In this document: positions 9,834 through 17,985 of the stretch, piece by piece | Layout: every line of letters begins with the position of its first letter | Position numbering within the stretch: the first letter of the stretch is position 1 | Source of the DNA: Vallicoccus soli | GTDB lineage: Bacteria > Actinomycetota > Actinomycetes > Motilibacterales > Motilibacteraceae | NCBI RefSeq assembly: GCF_003594885.1 | Contig: NZ_QZEZ01000001.1 | Span: 248,001-312,000, forward strand | DNA: 64,000 nt | Reading direction: 5' to 3' | The notes under the pieces: model-generated | Databases searched by the model: none | What the model was told of the DNA's origin: nothing | Seen by the model: only the letters and a program-made list of their open reading frames with translations | Program-made: the position numbers and the translations under genes

Positions 9834-11048
9834 GTGCCCGCCGCGTGCCCACGACCGGCCCTCCCCGCGCCGCCCGCCCCGGGCGCGCCGGTGGTGCCGG
9901 GCCTGCCGGAGGGGCTGCTGCGCCGGGTCCGCGACCGCCTGGCGGCCCGCGGCGAGGACCCGACCCCGGCGCGGGTCGCGGCGGCCCTGCGGGCCGAGGC
10001 GGGCGTCATCGGCGACGCCGAGGTCCTGCGCGCCGCCGCCGTCCTGCGCGCGGAGCTGGCGGGCCTCGGCCCCCTCGAGCCGCTCCTCGCCGACCCCGCC
10101 GTGACCGACGTGCTCGTCAACGGGCCCGACGCGGTGTGGGTCGACCGCGGCGAGGGCCTCGAGCGGACCGCCGTGCGCCTCCCGGACGAGGCCGCCGTGC
10201 GGCGGCTGGCCTGCCGCCTCGCGGTGGCGGCCGGGCGGCGCCTGGACGACGCCTCGCCGAGCGTGGACGCGCCGCTGCCCGGCGGCCTGCGCCTGCACGC
10301 GGTGCTGCCGCCGGTCGCCGTGCCGGGCACGCTGCTCTCGCTGCGGGTCCCGGCGCGCCGCCCCTTCGCCCTGCCGGACCTCGTCGCCGCCGGGACGGTG
10401 CCGCCGGTGCTCGCCCAGGTGCTGCGCCGGCTCGTCGAGGCGCGCCGCTCGTTCCTGGTGTCGGGCGGCACGGGCACCGGCAAGACCACCCTGCTCTCCT
10501 GCCTGCTGGGGCTGGTGCCGCCCGACGAGCGGGTGCTGCTCGTCGAGGACAGCGGCGAGCTCGCCCCGGAGCACCCGCACGTGGTCCGGCTGCAGGCGCG
10601 CCGCGGCAACGTCGAGGGCGCGGGGGAGGTGGGGCTGGGCGACCTCGTGCGCCAGGCGCTGCGGATGCGGCCCGACCGGCTCGTCGTCGGCGAGGTGCGC
10701 GGCGCCGAGGTGGTGGACCTGCTCGCGGCGCTCAACACCGGGCACGAGGGCGGCTGCGGGACGCTGCACGCCAACTCCGCGCACGACGTGCCCGCGCGGC
10801 TCGAGGCCCTCGGCGTGGCGGCGGGCCTCTCGCGGGAGGCGGTGCACAGCCAGGTCGCCGCCGCGGTCGACGTCGTCGTCCACCTCGTGCGCCCGCGCGG
10901 CGGCGCCCGCCGGGTGGACGCGGTCTGCGTCGTCGAGCGGGGCCCGGGCGGGCTCGTGGAGGTCGCGGCGGCGCACGACGCCGCCGGCCGGCCCGGGCCC
11001 GGAGCGGCCCGCCTCGCCGCGCTCCTCGACCGCCCGGTGCACGGGTGA
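9834..11048 (+). CDS. tadA: TadA/CpaF family secretion ATPase
   Basis: 404 residues. This hexameric ATPase powers assembly of Flp/Tad pili at the cytoplasmic face. The N-terminal helical domain holds DPAVTDVLVNGPDAVWVDRG; Walker A GGTGTGKTT is near residues 210-219, the Asp box (LLVEDSGEL) near 235, Walker B LVVGEVRG near 283-290 and the His box CGTLHAN near 306. All catalytic elements are intact. GTG 9834 follows the ssd stop by one base; the gene ends in a GTGA overlap with tadB. Length and motif order match type II/IV secretion ATPases of the actinobacterial Tad type. Confidence 0.93.
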   Translation: MPAACPRPALPAPPAPGAPVVPGLPEGLLRRVRDRLAARGEDPTPARVAAALRAEAGVIGDAEVLRAAAVLRAELAGLGPLEPLLADPAVTDVLVNGPDAVWVDRGEGLERTAVRLPDEAAVRRLACRLAVAAGRRLDDASPSVDAPLPGGLRLHAVLPPVAVPGTLLSLRVPARRPFALPDLVAAGTVPPVLAQVLRRLVEARRSFLVSGGTGTGKTTLLSCLLGLVPPDERVLLVEDSGELAPEHPHVVRLQARRGNVEGAGEVGLGDLVRQALRMRPDRLVVGEVRGAEVVDLLAALNTGHEGGCGTLHANSAHDVPARLEALGVAAGLSREAVHSQVAAAVDVVVHLVRPRGGARRVDAVCVVERGPGGLVEVAAAHDAAGRPGPGAARLAALLDRPVHG

Positions 11049-11932
11049 GCGGGTACGGCCCCCTCGCCGCCGCCCTCGCGGGCCTGGCGGTGCTCGTGCT
11101 CGGTGCGCCGCGCGCGCTGGTGCGGGCGCGTGCCGCGGCGCGCGCCGGTGCCCCCGCGCGTCCCGCGCCCGGCAGCGGGACCCCGGCCCGGCAGGCGCCG
11201 TCGGGGAGCCCGCGCCGGGTGCTGCCGCTGCTGCGGGCCCTGCCTCGGGTGCTCCTGCCCGCGCGCGCCGCACGGGGGCGCGAGCGGGCGCTGCGCGCGG
11301 CGGGCACCGCCCTCGTCGCGGCCCTCGCCGACGAGCTGCGGGCCGGCCGCGACCGGCACGAGGCGCTCGCGGCAGCGGCGGCCTCGCTGCTGCCCCCTCC
11401 GGCGCCCGGCGCCGTGACGGGCGCCGCGCAGGGTCGTGGGGCCGACCCCGCCGACGGTGCGGCCGGGAGCTCCCCGGCGGGGCGCGGGCTGGGTCTCGAC
11501 CCCCTGCTGCGGCGCCTGGAGGCGGTGGGGCGCCTCGGCGGTGACGCGGGCGCTGCCCTGCGCGCGGCGGGTGCGGCCGCGGGCGGCGCCCCGCTGCGTC
11601 GCCTCGCGGTCTGCTGGGACGCCACCGCCGCCACGGGCGCCGGCCTCGCCGCGGCGCTGGACCGCACGGCCGAGGGGCTGGCCGCCGACGACGCGGTGCG
11701 GCGCGAGGTGCAGGCCCAGCTGGCCGGGCCGCGCGCGACGGCCGGCCTCCTCACGGTGCTGCCCGCGGTCGGGCTCGCCCTGGGCGCCGGCCTGGGCGGC
11801 GACCCCGTCGGGGCGCTGCTGGGCACCGGCTGGGGGCGTGCCTGCCTCGCCGGGGGCGTCCTCCTCGTGGTCCTGGGCCGGTGGTGGACCGCCCGGCTCG
11901 CCCGCGGCGTGGAGCGGCAGGTGGCGGCGTGA
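11045..11932 (+). CDS. tadB: TadB-like type II secretion system F family protein
   Basis: 295 residues. Inner-membrane platform protein of the pilus machine. A short N-terminal membrane segment (PLAAALAGLAVLVLG) is followed by a basic Ala/Pro-rich region, then the T2SSF core with LDRTAEGLAADDAVRREVQ and two closing hydrophobic segments (TVLPAVGLALGAGLG and LAGGVLLVVLGRW). A 30-residue Gly/Pro/Ala stretch (about 120-150) interrupts the core and is probably a loop. GTG start overlapping the tadA stop by 4 bp, and a similar overlap with tadC, suggest tight translational coupling. Confidence 0.82.
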   Translation: MSGYGPLAAALAGLAVLVLGAPRALVRARAAARAGAPARPAPGSGTPARQAPSGSPRRVLPLLRALPRVLLPARAARGRERALRAAGTALVAALADELRAGRDRHEALAAAAASLLPPPAPGAVTGAAQGRGADPADGAAGSSPAGRGLGLDPLLRRLEAVGRLGGDAGAALRAAGAAAGGAPLRRLAVCWDATAATGAGLAAALDRTAEGLAADDAVRREVQAQLAGPRATAGLLTVLPAVGLALGAGLGGDPVGALLGTGWGRACLAGGVLLVVLGRWWTARLARGVERQVAA

Positions 11933-12864
11933 GCGCCGGTCCGGCGGGGCTGACCGTCCTGGCCGCGCTGCTCGCCGCGACGGCGGTGCTGCTGCCCGGG
12001 GCCCCCGCGGCCCTCACGCGGTCTCGGCTCCGCCAGCGGGGGACGGGGGCGCCCCGGCACGGCGCGGGGCACGCGGGCCTCGGCCGTCCCCCCGCAGGGA
12101 GGCCCGGGGGACGCGGTCATCGCACCGCGGGGGAGGCCGTCGGCCCGGGCGGTGCAGCCCCTGCCGAGGGGGAGGCGCGGGACCGCGCCGGCCCGCTGCG
12201 GCCCGGCGCCGCGCTCCTCGCGGCCGCGGGCACGGTCGCGCTGGTGCCGGGGCCGGCGGGGGTCGCGCTGGGTGCCCTCGTCGGCGTGGGGGCGCTGCAG
12301 GCCCTGCGCGGCCTGGAGGACCCGCGCGAGGCCCGCCGGCGCGAGCGGGTCGTGGCGGACCTCCCGGTGGCCGCGGAGCTCCTCGCCGCGGCGGTCCGGT
12401 CCGGCTCGACGGTCGAGGCCGCGGCCGTCGCGGTCGCGGACGGGCTGGGCGGGCCGCTGGGCGAGGAGCTGCGGCGGGTCGTCGGCCTGGTCCGGCTCGG
12501 GGCGGACCCGGCGCACGCCTGGGCGTCCTTCGCCGCCGCCCCCGCCCCTGCCGCCGCCGGCGTCACCGCGGCCATGACCTCGACCGGTCGCGGGTCGGGC
12601 TCCCCTCGCGACGAGGCGGCCGTGGCCTTCGCCCGGGCCGTGGCGCGGGCGCTGGGCAGCGGCGCGCCGCTCGCGCCGGCCCTCGAGCGGGTGGCGCGCG
12701 AGCAGCGGGCCCGCGCCCGGGCGCGCGCCGAGGAGGCCGCCCGGCGGGTCGGCGTCCTCGCCGTGGGACCGCTGACGCTGTGCTTCCTGCCGGCGTTCGT
12801 GCTCGTCGGCGTGGTCCCGGTCGTCGTCGGGGTCCTCGGCGAGGTGCTGGGGGCCACCGCCTGA
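11929..12864 (+). CDS. tadC: TadC-like type II secretion system F family protein
   Basis: 311 residues, second platform protein. N-terminal hydrophobic segment (about 6-26), a Gly/Arg-rich low-complexity insert (about 30-80), hydrophobic residues 90-120, then a T2SSF domain with VADLPVAAELLAAAVRSGS and a C-terminal helix pair ending LVGVVPVVVGVLGEVLG. The GTG start is coupled to tadB by a 4-bp overlap. The transcript probably pauses or ends after it: the next gene is 262 bp away and has its own ribosome site and upstream sites. Confidence 0.82.
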   Translation: MSAGPAGLTVLAALLAATAVLLPGAPAALTRSRLRQRGTGAPRHGAGHAGLGRPPAGRPGGRGHRTAGEAVGPGGAAPAEGEARDRAGPLRPGAALLAAAGTVALVPGPAGVALGALVGVGALQALRGLEDPREARRRERVVADLPVAAELLAAAVRSGSTVEAAAVAVADGLGGPLGEELRRVVGLVRLGADPAHAWASFAAAPAPAAAGVTAAMTSTGRGSGSPRDEAAVAFARAVARALGSGAPLAPALERVAREQRARARARAEEAARRVGVLAVGPLTLCFLPAFVLVGVVPVVVGVLGEVLGATA

Positions 12865-12887
12865 CGCCGGCGCCGGGCCCGACCGCG

Positions 12888-12984
12888 CAGCACGCCCCCG
12901 GCAGCACGCCCCCGGCAGCACGCCCCCGGCAGCACGCCCCCGGCAGCACGCCCCCGGCAGGACGCCCCCGGCAGGACGCGCCCG
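12888..12984 (+). repeat. 14-bp tandem repeat, about seven copies, between tadC and pilin gene
   Basis: Unit CAGCACGCCCCCGG. Five perfect copies (12888-12957) are followed by two with CAGGACG in place of CAGCACG, the last one degenerate. It lies in non-coding DNA 23 bp after tadC. The unit is not a multiple of three and no reading frame across it looks like a gene; it is a likely copy-number-variable tract. Confidence 0.9.
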
Positions 12985-12999
12985 TCAGCCCCCTCCCGT

Positions 13000-13035
13000 C
13001 CGTCCACAGGCGCCGGGCGGAGCACCTGTCCACAG
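13000..13035 (+). promoter_or_regulatory. Pair of DnaA-box-like direct repeats upstream of pilin gene
   Basis: GTCCACAG at 13002-13009 and 13028-13035, again 26 bp apart, with contexts CCGTCCACA and CTGTCCACA. They sit about 92 bp before the pilin start and mirror the pair before ssd. Confidence 0.45.
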
Positions 13036-13126
13036 CGCTCCCCGCGAGCCCGCGTCCCCCGCCCGTACCGCCGCGAGGCTCGCCGCAGCGCCGGGCACCC
13101 GCCCGGCCCGGACCCTGGAGGAACCC

Positions 13127-13432
13127 GTGACCCGTCCCGCCCCCGCCGCCGCCCGCGAGGCGGCCGTCCGCGCGGCCCCGCCCGCCGGCCGGCCCGCCGG
13201 CCGGCCCGCGGCCACGACCCGCCCCGCCCGCCGGCCGCGGTCCCCGGTCCGCCCGGCGCTGCACCTGCCGGCCCGCCTCGCGGGCGACGACGGCATGACG
13301 ACCGCCGAGTACGCGGTCGGCACGGTCGCCGCGTGCGGCTTCGCCGGCCTGCTCTACAAGGTCCTCACCAGCGGCCGCACCTCGACGATGCTCGGCGACA
13401 TCGTCGAGCGCGCCCTGTCGATCGTCCTGTGA
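13127..13432 (+). CDS. DUF4244 protein, Flp-type pilin
   Basis: 101 residues. A 50-residue basic Pro/Ala/Arg leader precedes DDGMTTAEYAVGTVAACGF at about 54-72, the DUF4244 core, which resembles the Flp pilin cleavage and hydrophobic helix region: the Gly-Met junction with Glu five residues later is the prepilin peptidase pattern. It is the probable structural subunit of the Tad pilus. GTG 13127 has GGAGG with a 5-nt gap. It overlaps the TadE-like gene by 4 bp. The leader is longer than in most homologues, so a shorter start inside it cannot be excluded. Confidence 0.88.
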   Translation: MTRPAPAAAREAAVRAAPPAGRPAGRPAATTRPARRPRSPVRPALHLPARLAGDDGMTTAEYAVGTVAACGFAGLLYKVLTSGRTSTMLGDIVERALSIVL

Positions 13433-13884
13433 GCACGGCGCCCCCGCCCCCGCCGCCGGCGGCCGTGCCCCGCCGCGCCCGGACGGCGGGGGCGCCCGAC
13501 GCCGGCTCGGTCACGGCCGAGCTGGCCCTGGCCCTGCCGGGCCTGGTGCTCGTGCTCGTCGTCGCCGTCAGCGCGCTCGGTGCGGCCGCGGCGCAGCTGC
13601 GCTGCGTCGACGCCGCCCGCGACGTGGCCCGCGAGCTGGCGCGCGGCGAGGCGCCGGCGCGCGCCACGTCCGTGGCCGCGCAGGTCGCGCCCGGGGCGCG
13701 GGTGGGCACGCGCGCCGAGGGCGGCCTCGTGCGCGTGGTCGTGACGGACCGGGTGCGGATCGGTGCCGGGCCGCTCGGCGTCACCGTCGACCTGCGCGGC
13801 GAGGCCGTCGCCCGACCGGAGCCCGCGCCCGCGACGGGCCCGCCCACCGCGCCGGACGCCGCCGCACCGCGGACGGCGCCGTGA
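13429..13884 (+). CDS. TadE family pilus-associated protein
   Basis: 151 residues. The N-terminal 20 residues are Pro/Ala-rich, followed by DAGSVTAELALALPGLVLVL at about 24-43. The conserved Glu after a short leader and the long hydrophobic helix are the TadE pseudopilin signature. The rest is extracytoplasmic and has a single Cys in LRCVDAARDVARELARGEA. It probably forms a minor pilin or adaptor of the Tad pilus. GTG start in a GTGA overlap with the pilin gene, and the same at its end. Confidence 0.85.
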   Translation: MSTAPPPPPPAAVPRRARTAGAPDAGSVTAELALALPGLVLVLVVAVSALGAAAAQLRCVDAARDVARELARGEAPARATSVAAQVAPGARVGTRAEGGLVRVVVTDRVRIGAGPLGVTVDLRGEAVARPEPAPATGPPTAPDAAAPRTAP

Positions 13885-14261
13885 GCGCGCCGACCACGTG
13901 CGCGGCAGCGCGCCACCGCGGGGGCCACCACGACGACGGCTCCGCGTCGGTCCTGGTGCTCGGCGCGGGCGCGCTCCTGCTGCTCGTGCTCGCCCTCGGC
14001 CTGGCGCTCGCGGCGGTCGCGGTCGCCCGCCACCGGGCCGCGACGGCCGCGGACCTCGCCGCGCTGGCGGGCGCCGCGCGCCCGTGGCCGGGCGCGCCCG
14101 TCGCGGGCTGCGCGGCGGCCGGGCGGGTCGCCCGCGCCCAGGGCGCTCAGCTCGCCCGCTGCTCCGTGCGCCCCGACGGCTCGGTGGAGGTGTCCGCCTC
14201 GGTCGCCCCGGCGGGCCGGCTCCCCGGCTCCGTCGTCGCCCGCGCGCGGGCGGGCCGGTGA
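13881..14261 (+). CDS. TadE-like protein of the Rv3654c family
   Basis: 126 residues. Polar N-terminus, then DDGSASVLVLGAGALLLLVL at about 18-37, followed by a membrane helix and HRAATAADLAALAGAA, the hallmark of Rv3654c-type proteins that end actinobacterial Tad loci. Two Cys (in VAGCAAAG and LARCSVRP) could form a disulphide. GTG start with 4-bp overlap. Its last 115 bp are antiparallel to the 3' end of the helicase gene, so both frames are constrained there. Confidence 0.83.
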   Translation: MSAPTTCAAARHRGGHHDDGSASVLVLGAGALLLLVLALGLALAAVAVARHRAATAADLAALAGAARPWPGAPVAGCAAAGRVARAQGAQLARCSVRPDGSVEVSASVAPAGRLPGSVVARARAGR

Positions 14262-16765
14262 CCGGCGTCCCGCTCGGCCCGGTGCTGCGCCGCCACCGCC
14301 TCCTGCTCGGCGGCGGCCCGCTCGGCGGCGGGCCGCTCGGCGGCGGCCCGCTCGGCGGCGGCCCGTCCGGCGGCGACCCGCTCCTGGGCGACCCGCTCCT
14401 GGGCGGCCCGCCCGGGCTCGTCCGCACCCTGGTCGCCCGCGCCGTGCGCAGCACCGGCGAGGAGCACGTCGAGGAGCCGTACGGCGCCGGCCTTGTCCAG
14501 CGGCTCGTTGCCGTTGCCGCACTTGGGCGACTGCACGCAGGACGGGCAGCCCGCCTCGCAGCCGCAGGAGCGGATCACGTCGCGGGTGGCCCGCAGCCAC
14601 TCCTGCGCCGCCGCGAAGCCGCGCTCGGCGAAGCCGGCACCGCCGGGGTGCCCGTCGTAGACGAAGACCGTCGCCCGCCCCGTGTCCTCGTGCAGCGGGG
14701 TGGAGACGCCGCCCACGTCCCAGCGGTCGCACGTGGCGACGAGCGGCAGCAGGCCGATCGAGGCGTGCTCGGCCGCGTGCGCCGCGCCGGCGACGTCGCC
14801 CGGGGCCAGCCCCGCCTCCGCGAGCTGGTCCTCGTCGACGGTCCACCACACCGCGCGGGTGCGCAGGTGGCGCGGCGGCAGGTCGAGCGGCACCTCGCCG
14901 AGCACCTCGCCGGTGAGCACCCGCCGCCGCAGGTACGCCACGACCTGGTGCGTCACCTCGACGCTGCCGAAGCTGAGCCGGGCGCGGCCCCACGGCACGG
15001 TCGCGCTGGTGCCGAGCACCCGGATGTCGGTGACCTCCCGCGCGGTGGTCGTGTGGTCGGGCTCGGCCCGCTCGAGCAGCGCGACGTGGTCCTCCAGGTC
15101 CAGCGAGCGCACGAGCCAGGTCTCGCCCTGGTGGACGTAGACCGCGCCCTCGTGGACCGTCGAGTGCGAGGCCCCGGCGTCGACGGTGCCGAGCATCCGC
15201 CCGGTGCCGGGTTCGCACAGGCGCACCGGCGGCCCGCCCGTCCCGCGCAGGTCGGCGAGGTCGCAGGCGCGCTCGCGGCGGGTCCAGTACCACCCGCCGG
15301 GCCGGCGGCGCAGCCGCCCGCCCGCCACGAGCGCGTCGAGCACGGCGGGCGCGGCGGGCCCGAACAGGGGCAGGTCCTCCTCGCGCAGCGGCAGCTCCGC
15401 GGCCGCGGCGCACAGGTGGGGGGCGAGGACGTACGGGTTGTCGGGGTCGAGCACCGTGGCCTCGACCGGCCGGCCGAAGACGGCCTCGGGGTGGTGCACG
15501 AGGTAGGTGTCGAGCGGGTCCTCGCGCCCGATGAGCACGGCGAGCGCCTGCTGCCCGGCGCGGCCGGCCCGTCCCGCCTGCTGCCACAGCGAGGCGCGCG
15601 TGCCCGGCCACCCGGCGAGCAGCACCGCGTCGAGCCCGCTGACGTCCAGGCCCAGCTCCAGCGCGTTGGTCGTGGCGACGCCGAGCAGGTCGCCGCGCTG
15701 CAGCGCCGCCTCGAGGGCGCGGCGCTCCTCCGGCAGGTAGCCCCCGCGGTACGCGGCGACGCGCCCGGGCAGCGAGGGGTCGACGTCCTCGAGCAGCCGG
15801 CGCGCCGTCATCGCGACCGCCTCCGCGCCGCGGCGGGAGCGGACGAAGGCCAGCGTGCGGGTGCCGGCGACGACGAGGTCGGCGAGCAGGTCCGCCGCCT
15901 CCGCGGTCGTCGTGCGCCGCACCGGGGCGCCCCCCTCCCCGCCGTGCGGGGCGAGCGGGGGCTCCCAGAGCGCGAAGGCCGTGCCGCCGCGCGGGGAGCC
16001 GTCGTCGGTCACGGCCTCGACGGGCAGCCCGGTCAGCCGGCCCGCCGACGCCGCGGGGTCGGCGACGGTGGCCGAGGCGAGGACGACGACGGGGTCGGCG
16101 CCGTACCGCGCGCACACCCGGCGCAGGCGCCGCAGCACCTGCGCGACGTGCGAGCCGAAGACGCCGCGGTAGCCGTGCACCTCGTCGACGACGACGTAGC
16201 GCAGCGCCCGCAGGAAGGACGACCAGCGGGCGTGCCCCGGCAGGACCGAGCGGTGCAGCATGTCGGGGTTGGTGAGGACCCACGTGGCGTGCGCGCGCAC
16301 CCACTCGCGCTCGTCGGGCGGGGTGTCCCCGTCGTACGCCGCCGGCCGCAGGCCGGGCACGTCGAGCCCGCGCAGCACGCGCAGCTGGTCCTGGGCGAGG
16401 GCCTTGGTGGGGCTGAGGTAGAGCACCGTGGCGCCGCGCCCGCTCGGCGCGCCCGCCCCCTCGGCCACCGCGGTGGCCGCCGGCAGGAGGTAGCCGAGGG
16501 ACTTGCCCGACGCCGTGCCCGTGGCGAGCACGACGTGGCGGCCGGCGCGGGCCAGGTCTGCGGCCGCCACCTGGTGCGACCACGGCCGCTCCACGCCGCG
16601 GGACCGCAGGCCCTCGACCAGGGCGGGCTCCGCCCACGCCGGCCAGGGCGCGTGCCGGGCGGGCCGGGGCGGGACGTGCTCGACGTGGGTGAGCCGCTCG
16701 GCGCGCCCGGGCGCCGCGAGCACCTGCTCGAGCGCCGCGCCGGGACGGGGGTCGGCTGCCACCAC
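14147..16765 (-). CDS. DEAD/DEAH-box helicase with DUF1998-type Zn site (MrfA/Rv3649-like)
   Basis: 872 residues. Superfamily 2 helicase: Walker A TGTASGKSLGY near 80-90, DEVH box near 195, motif VI QQAGRAGRAGQ near 393-403, and four clustered Cys in CGCEAGCPSCVQSPKCGN (about 745-762), the DUF1998/MZB zinc site. Homologues such as MrfA take part in DNA repair. The last 100 residues are a low-complexity Ala/Glu/Arg extension with repeats (AAAERAAAERPAAERAAAEQ); this is the part overlapping the tad cluster. The GTG start has no strong ribosome site. In Streptomyces the same gene also sits between tad and bldG (recalled). Confidence 0.9.
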   Translation of the reverse strand: MVAADPRPGAALEQVLAAPGRAERLTHVEHVPPRPARHAPWPAWAEPALVEGLRSRGVERPWSHQVAAADLARAGRHVVLATGTASGKSLGYLLPAATAVAEGAGAPSGRGATVLYLSPTKALAQDQLRVLRGLDVPGLRPAAYDGDTPPDEREWVRAHATWVLTNPDMLHRSVLPGHARWSSFLRALRYVVVDEVHGYRGVFGSHVAQVLRRLRRVCARYGADPVVVLASATVADPAASAGRLTGLPVEAVTDDGSPRGGTAFALWEPPLAPHGGEGGAPVRRTTTAEAADLLADLVVAGTRTLAFVRSRRGAEAVAMTARRLLEDVDPSLPGRVAAYRGGYLPEERRALEAALQRGDLLGVATTNALELGLDVSGLDAVLLAGWPGTRASLWQQAGRAGRAGQQALAVLIGREDPLDTYLVHHPEAVFGRPVEATVLDPDNPYVLAPHLCAAAAELPLREEDLPLFGPAAPAVLDALVAGGRLRRRPGGWYWTRRERACDLADLRGTGGPPVRLCEPGTGRMLGTVDAGASHSTVHEGAVYVHQGETWLVRSLDLEDHVALLERAEPDHTTTAREVTDIRVLGTSATVPWGRARLSFGSVEVTHQVVAYLRRRVLTGEVLGEVPLDLPPRHLRTRAVWWTVDEDQLAEAGLAPGDVAGAAHAAEHASIGLLPLVATCDRWDVGGVSTPLHEDTGRATVFVYDGHPGGAGFAERGFAAAQEWLRATRDVIRSCGCEAGCPSCVQSPKCGNGNEPLDKAGAVRLLDVLLAGAAHGAGDQGADEPGRAAQERVAQERVAAGRAAAERAAAERPAAERAAAEQEAVAAQHRAERDAGHRPARARATTEPGSRPAGATEADTSTEPSGRTEQRAS

Positions 16766-16931
16766 AGGAGTGTGCCAGGCGGGGGTGCGCGCCCGGCAGT
16801 GCCGCGCCGCCGCGCGGGGGGCGCCGGGCGGGACGGTTTAGCCGTGCGGGCGGCCCCGTGGTTGTATGAGGGCCGAGCCGTGCGTGGAGCCACCGCGCAG
16901 CGGCACCTGCACCTGATCTGCTGGAGGGCTC

Positions 16932-17273
16932 GTGGACCTGTCCCTGTCGACCCGCGCCGAGGGCGACCGCACGGTCGTCGAGGTGGGCGGCGAGATCGAC
17001 GTCTACACGGCGCCGAAGCTGCGCGAGCAGCTGGTGGACCTCGTGGCGGACGGCAAGTACCACCTGGTCGTCGACATGGAGCGCGTCGACTTCCTCGACT
17101 CGACGGGCCTGGGCGTCCTCGTGGGCGGGCTCAAGCGCGTCCGCGCGCACGACGGCTCGCTGCGCCTGGTCTGCACCCAGGAGCGCATCCTCAAGATCTT
17201 CCGCATCACCGGGCTGACCAAGGTCTTCCCGATCCACGAGTCCGTCGAGGACGCGGTCGCGGCCACCGACTGA
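16932..17273 (+). CDS. bldG: Anti-sigma factor antagonist, BldG-like STAS protein
   Basis: 113 residues, single STAS domain. It starts [20 protein letters not shown]; the phosphorylation site is in [17 protein letters not shown] (Ser about 57). When dephosphorylated, such proteins bind an anti-sigma ATPase and free a sigma factor; BldG controls development and stress response in Streptomyces. GTG start with GGAGGG 4 nt upstream. The downstream ATPase gene, separated by 37 bp, is the expected partner. Lys-rich and less biased in composition than its neighbours, consistent with strong conservation. Confidence 0.93.
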   Translation: MDLSLSTRAEGDRTVVEVGGEIDVYTAPKLREQLVDLVADGKYHLVVDMERVDFLDSTGLGVLVGGLKRVRAHDGSLRLVCTQERILKIFRITGLTKVFPIHESVEDAVAATD

Positions 17274-17310
17274 CCGCCCGACCACCCCGGACCCGCGGAG
17301 GCTCCCCCAG

Positions 17311-17802
17311 ATGGCGACCGTGGAAGTGCGCTTCAGCGCCCTCCCCGCCCACGTGCGCACCGCCCGGCTCGTCGCCGCCGCGGTCGCCCGCCGGTCCGGT
17401 GTCGACGAGGCCGTGCTCGACGAGGTGCGCCTCGCCGTGGGGGAGGCCTGCTCCCGGGCGGTCGACCTGCACCGGCGGCACTGCCCCGAGCAGCCCGTCG
17501 AGATCCGCCTCACCGACGACCCGGGCGCGTTCCGGGTCGCCGTGCACGACCAGGCGCCCAGCGCGCCGGCCGGGGTCCCGGCCTCGCCCGCCGACGCGCT
17601 CGGCGCGCTGGCCGACTCCGCCGACCCCGCCAGCGAGGGCGGCGCGCTCGACCTCGGCGGCCCGGGCGACGAGGCGGTGCCCGAGGGCGTGGGCATCGCG
17701 GTCATCACCGGGCTCGTCGACGACGTCGTCGTGCGTCCCGCCCCCGGCGGCGGGACGTCCGTGGAGATGACCTGGTCCGCGGAGCGCGTCGCCGGCGGCT
17801 GA
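17311..17802 (+). CDS. Anti-sigma regulatory factor, RsbW-like ATP-binding protein
   Basis: 163 residues, HATPase_c_2 type. The helix carrying the ATP-binding N box reads VLDEVRLAVGEACSRAVDLH; the Asn that normally follows Glu-Ala in kinases of this family is Ser/Arg here. The G1 region is also unusual: an Asp-rich insert (PADALGALADSADPASEGG) precedes GVGIAVITGLVDDVVV. The orthologue next to bldG in Streptomyces (SCO3548) is known to bind BldG. Binding is therefore likely and kinase activity uncertain. ATG with GGAGG 9 nt upstream; same operon as bldG. Confidence 0.85.
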   Translation: MATVEVRFSALPAHVRTARLVAAAVARRSGVDEAVLDEVRLAVGEACSRAVDLHRRHCPEQPVEIRLTDDPGAFRVAVHDQAPSAPAGVPASPADALGALADSADPASEGGALDLGGPGDEAVPEGVGIAVITGLVDDVVVRPAPGGGTSVEMTWSAERVAGG

Positions 17803-17862
17803 CCGCCACTCAGGGCACGCGCGCCGTCACCGGGGTGCGGGGACAGCCCGCGGCGGCGTGCG

Positions 17863-17985
17863 TAGACTCCGCCCGTCGAGCCGGGCGGCCCTCGGGTCCC
17901 GGCTCGTCGCGCATCCCGCGCACGGCGCCCCGGCCGGAGCTGTCCCGCCCGGCGGCGCCCTGCACCGTCGTCGAGGAGGACGCAC
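17863..17985 (+). promoter_or_regulatory. Promoter and structured leader of hppA
   Basis: TAGACT at 17863-17868 is a good -10 box. The predicted transcript begins near 17875 and at once forms a 9-bp perfect hairpin (CGAGCCGGG at 17877-17885, complement at 17898-17906). About 110 nt of leader follow to a GAGGAGG ribosome site. Confidence 0.45.

Noticed and set aside
12888-12984. CRISPR or attachment-site array
   Set aside because: Units are contiguous 14-mers without spacers, and no integrase is present.
8636-13035. Replication origin
   Set aside because: Only two pairs of DnaA-like sites, no AT-rich unwinding region, and no dnaA, dnaN or gyrase genes.
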